Below are positions 63,991 through 64,000 of a DNA stretch of 64,000 nt, piece after piece. Source of the stretch: Acanthosepion esculentum (taxonomy: Eukaryota; Mollusca; Cephalopoda; Sepiida; Sepiidae); contig OZ038485.1 in assembly GCA_964036315.1 (NCBI GenBank), forward strand, positions 71,978,824 to 72,042,823. Direction: 5' to 3'. The first letter of the stretch is position 1, and every line of letters begins with the position of its first letter. The position numbers and the translations under genes were made by a program. The notes beneath the pieces are model-generated. The model was not told the origin of the DNA. It ran no database searches and worked only from the letters and a program-made list of their open reading frames with translations.

Positions 63991-64000
63991 AATTCTTTTC
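63991..64000 (+). repeat. Start of a further monomer cut by the window edge
   Basis: The first 10 bases (AATTCTTTTC) of monomer 297, of the type that begins each cassette in domain III'. The array continues beyond the window. Confidence 0.9.

Larger units (their letters stand above)
1..64000 (+). repeat. 217-bp AT-rich satellite DNA array, 296 complete monomers
   Basis: The window is filled by one head-to-tail satellite, all copies in the same orientation. Monomer starts, taken at AATACTTTTC, fall at 1, 218, 430, 647, 864, 1,076 and so on, up to 63,991. There are 251 copies of a 217-bp class (a few of them 216 or 218 bp), 41 of a 212-bp class and 4 of a 208-bp class. With 11 scattered single-base indels this accounts for every base, so no transposon, gene or unique spacer is present. 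Copies differ at only a few positions each. Every reading frame on both strands is closed several times per monomer by TAA or TGA. In the consensus I find no open stretch longer than about 50 codons. Arrays of this size and homogeneity are typical of eukaryotic centromeric or pericentromeric heterochromatin, but position on a chromosome cannot be read from this window. The family is not one I recognise. Confidence 0.98.
44773..64000 (+). repeat. Domain III', recently amplified cassettes
   Basis: GGTCTTCT disappears for good after 44,772. Nineteen class B copies occur here. A private variant, GTTCAAAAAC for GTTGAAAAAC, appears ten times (about 47,243, 48,540, 50,483, 51,347, 53,289, 55,227, 56,311, 57,821, 58,907 and 62,363) and nowhere else in the window. 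Very few singletons are seen, so this end looks like the most recently homogenised part. It also contains two copies of the six-monomer module, at 44,556 and 59,893. Confidence 0.8.

Noticed and set aside
1..64000. Protein-coding genes
   Set aside because: Each monomer carries stops in all three frames on both strands, and 217 is not a multiple of three, so frames rotate between copies. No open stretch in the consensus exceeds about 50 codons and none shows codon bias. Short open frames are chance.
1..64000. CRISPR array
   Set aside because: The period is regular, but the whole 217-bp unit is repeated with no unique spacers, and there are no cas genes. This is satellite DNA.
1..64000. Transposon, LTR or other mobile element
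   Set aside because: Exact monomer bookkeeping leaves no extra sequence. There are no terminal inverted repeats, target duplications or coding remnants, and no orientation change along the array.
1..64000. Telomeric or rDNA repeats
   Set aside because: No TTAGG/TTAGGG-type short repeats and no conserved rRNA segments. The unit is far too AT-rich and uniform for rDNA spacer with genes.
1..64000. Prokaryotic replication-origin iterons or AT-rich plasmid repeats
   Set aside because: Iterons are short and few. A 64-kb head-to-tail array with higher-order structure is not seen in bacterial or plasmid origins.

Overview
The whole window is one uninterrupted, head-to-tail array of an AT-rich satellite DNA. 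I see no protein gene, RNA gene, transposon or unique sequence from base 1 to base 64,000. The basic monomer is 217 bp (about 75% A+T), and base 1 falls at a convenient monomer boundary (AATACTTTTC). Walking the copies gives 296 complete monomers over 1-63,990 plus a 10-base start of the next. This count closes arithmetically: 296 x 217 = 64,232, minus 41 copies of a linked 212-bp class (-205), minus 4 copies of a 208-bp class (-36), minus 1 net base from 11 single-base indels, equals 63,990. Nothing else is therefore inserted anywhere.

Organism: long homogenised satellite with higher-order organisation points to a eukaryotic (peri)centromeric or other heterochromatic block. The monomer keeps five CpG sites although only about 25% is G+C, which argues against heavy germline CpG methylation and fits many invertebrates, insects for example, better than vertebrates or plants. 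I do not recognise the satellite family and cannot name the species.

Layout: variant bases split the array into alternating domains. Domain I (1-3,891) and domains III (17,962-33,087) and III' (44,773-64,000) share one set of monomer variants. Domains II (3,892-17,961) and II' (33,088-44,772) share another set, marked by GGTCTTCT in place of GGTTTTCT. The I-II order at 1-17,961 recurs, with gains and losses of whole monomers, at 23,141-44,772. The two II-to-III transitions fall inside single chimeric monomers (17,745-17,961 and 44,556-44,772). Nested higher-order repeats include a 20-monomer 4,325-bp tandem duplication at 23,787, a 21-monomer 4,544-bp unit at 9,958 with a 17-monomer 3,675-bp relative at 37,635, a 6-7-monomer module found four times, and from 46,933 to the end a series of 6, 9, 13, 9, 12, 21 and 9 monomer cassettes built from the same few monomer types.

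Monomer anatomy: a perfect interrupted palindrome ATCGATA-ACA-TATCGAT, a second CAATAA-TT-TTATTG, a small CAAGC...GCTTG stem, and a 3' half carrying A-tracts at roughly one-helical-turn spacing that should curve the DNA. These are candidate protein-binding and chromatin-packaging signals. Any centromeric function is inference.
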